This document shows, piece by piece, positions 6,112 to 6,399 of a stretch of 6,399 nucleotides of DNA. The first letter of the stretch is position 1; the number at the start of each line of letters is the position of its first letter. Position numbers and translations under genes: made by a program. The notes beneath the pieces are model-generated. The model did not search any database. It worked only from the letters and a program-made list of their open reading frames with translations, and was not told the DNA's origin. Source of the DNA: a bacterium (GTDB taxonomy: Bacteria > 4484-113 > JALSIF01); assembly GCA_026981635.1 (NCBI GenBank), contig JALSIF010000016.1, positions 1 to 6,399 of the forward strand, written 5' to 3'.

Positions 6112-6399
6112 ATGGCCATTGACCCGGAGTTCAGACTGCCCGAGGATGAGAGCCTGGCCGAGGGGAGCGTCATCTTCTCGGTGGAGCCGCTGGTGCTCAG
6201 GGACCACTTTGAGCTCACCTTCCTCCACTCCCTCGCCCAGGACTCCCCCTTCTTTACCAGCCTGGCCGAGGGGGTGCTCACCGGCAGCACCAACCCGGTG
6301 ACCGGGTTTACCTTTGCCACCCCGCGGGCCTGGGACCCCAGCCAGGGCCAGCCCACCCACCCCCAGGAGCTCCCCCCGGAGGGGCGGGTGCACACCTGG
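6112..6399 (+). CDS. DUF35/OB-fold thiolase-partner protein lacking zinc-ribbon cysteines (partial)
   Basis: The first 96 codons start at ATG 6112 with GGGAGG 10 nt upstream, and the frame runs off the right edge. DUF35 proteins carry an N-terminal helix, a rubredoxin-like zinc ribbon and an OB fold, and bind the thiolase and the CoA portion of its substrate. The stretch SPFFTSLAEGVLTGS (45-59) matches the family's 'FF-L-EG-L-G' lead-in. NPVTGFTFATPRAWDPSQG (61-79) aligns without gaps to the usual CxxCG...PPR..CxxCG ribbon, but the four Cys positions are Asn61, Thr64, Asp75 and Gln78. The GRVHTW at the end matches the first OB strand (GxVxTF/W). The ribbon thus appears to keep its fold length without metal. 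The pairing with the thiolase gene supports the family call, though the OB fold itself lies mostly beyond the edge. Confidence 0.8.
   Translation, partial: MAIDPEFRLPEDESLAEGSVIFSVEPLVLRDHFELTFLHSLAQDSPFFTSLAEGVLTGSTNPVTGFTFATPRAWDPSQGQPTHPQELPPEGRVHTW

Noticed and set aside
5302-6393. A 363-codon open frame on the minus strand
   Set aside because: It lies opposite the thiolase and DUF35 genes, whose plus-strand products have clear family motifs. Its product is a low-complexity Gly/Pro/His/Arg-rich sequence typical of antisense frames in GC-rich DNA.

Overview
The window is 6.4 kb of GC-rich, tightly packed bacterial DNA carrying seven protein genes, two of them cut by the window edges. The bacterial assignment rests on Shine-Dalgarno sites, a bacterial-type methionyl-tRNA synthetase with a C-terminal tRNA-binding domain, and a DUF3084-family membrane/coiled-coil protein. 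DUF3084 proteins are known from cyanobacteria, Deinococcota, Bacillota and related lineages. The proteins are rich in Glu, Arg and Leu, which would suit a thermophile, but this is only an impression. I cannot assign a phylum from the sequence alone.

Left part (1-855): a partial membrane protein on the minus strand, possibly the N-terminus of a CPBP-type intramembrane protease, is divergent from a 144-residue protein with a four-cysteine zinc ribbon and a C-terminal membrane anchor. Middle (862-4206): two minus-strand genes form a probable unit, a DUF3084-family coiled-coil membrane protein followed by metG. The 3' end of metG lies 6 bp from the 3' end of the convergent zinc-ribbon gene. A divergent intergenic region with two copies of the inverted motif CCTA-N4-TAGG separates the DUF3084 gene from a small glutaredoxin-like thiol protein on the plus strand.

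Right part (4522-6399): a 180-bp intergenic region holds nested inverted repeats, with a 10-bp outer stem and two mutually exclusive 7-bp inner stems. It precedes a plus-strand pair: a thiolase-superfamily protein of about 464 residues, then, 15 bp later, the start of a DUF35/OB-fold protein. Thiolase plus DUF35 is a known partnership, seen in the archaeal acetoacetyl-CoA thiolase/HMG-CoA synthase complex, the PhlACB acyltransferase and the Ltp2-ChsH2 aldolase.

This pair is the most interesting part of the window. The thiolase nucleophile position holds Ser instead of Cys while the GHP histidine is kept. In the DUF35 partner all four zinc-ribbon cysteine positions are replaced with the spacing preserved. 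The two genes look intact and co-transcribed, so a specialised, possibly non-Claisen, acyl-CoA-binding complex is a reasonable hypothesis. No stretch over 300 bases lacks a gene. I saw no tRNA, rRNA, CRISPR array or recognisable insertion sequence.
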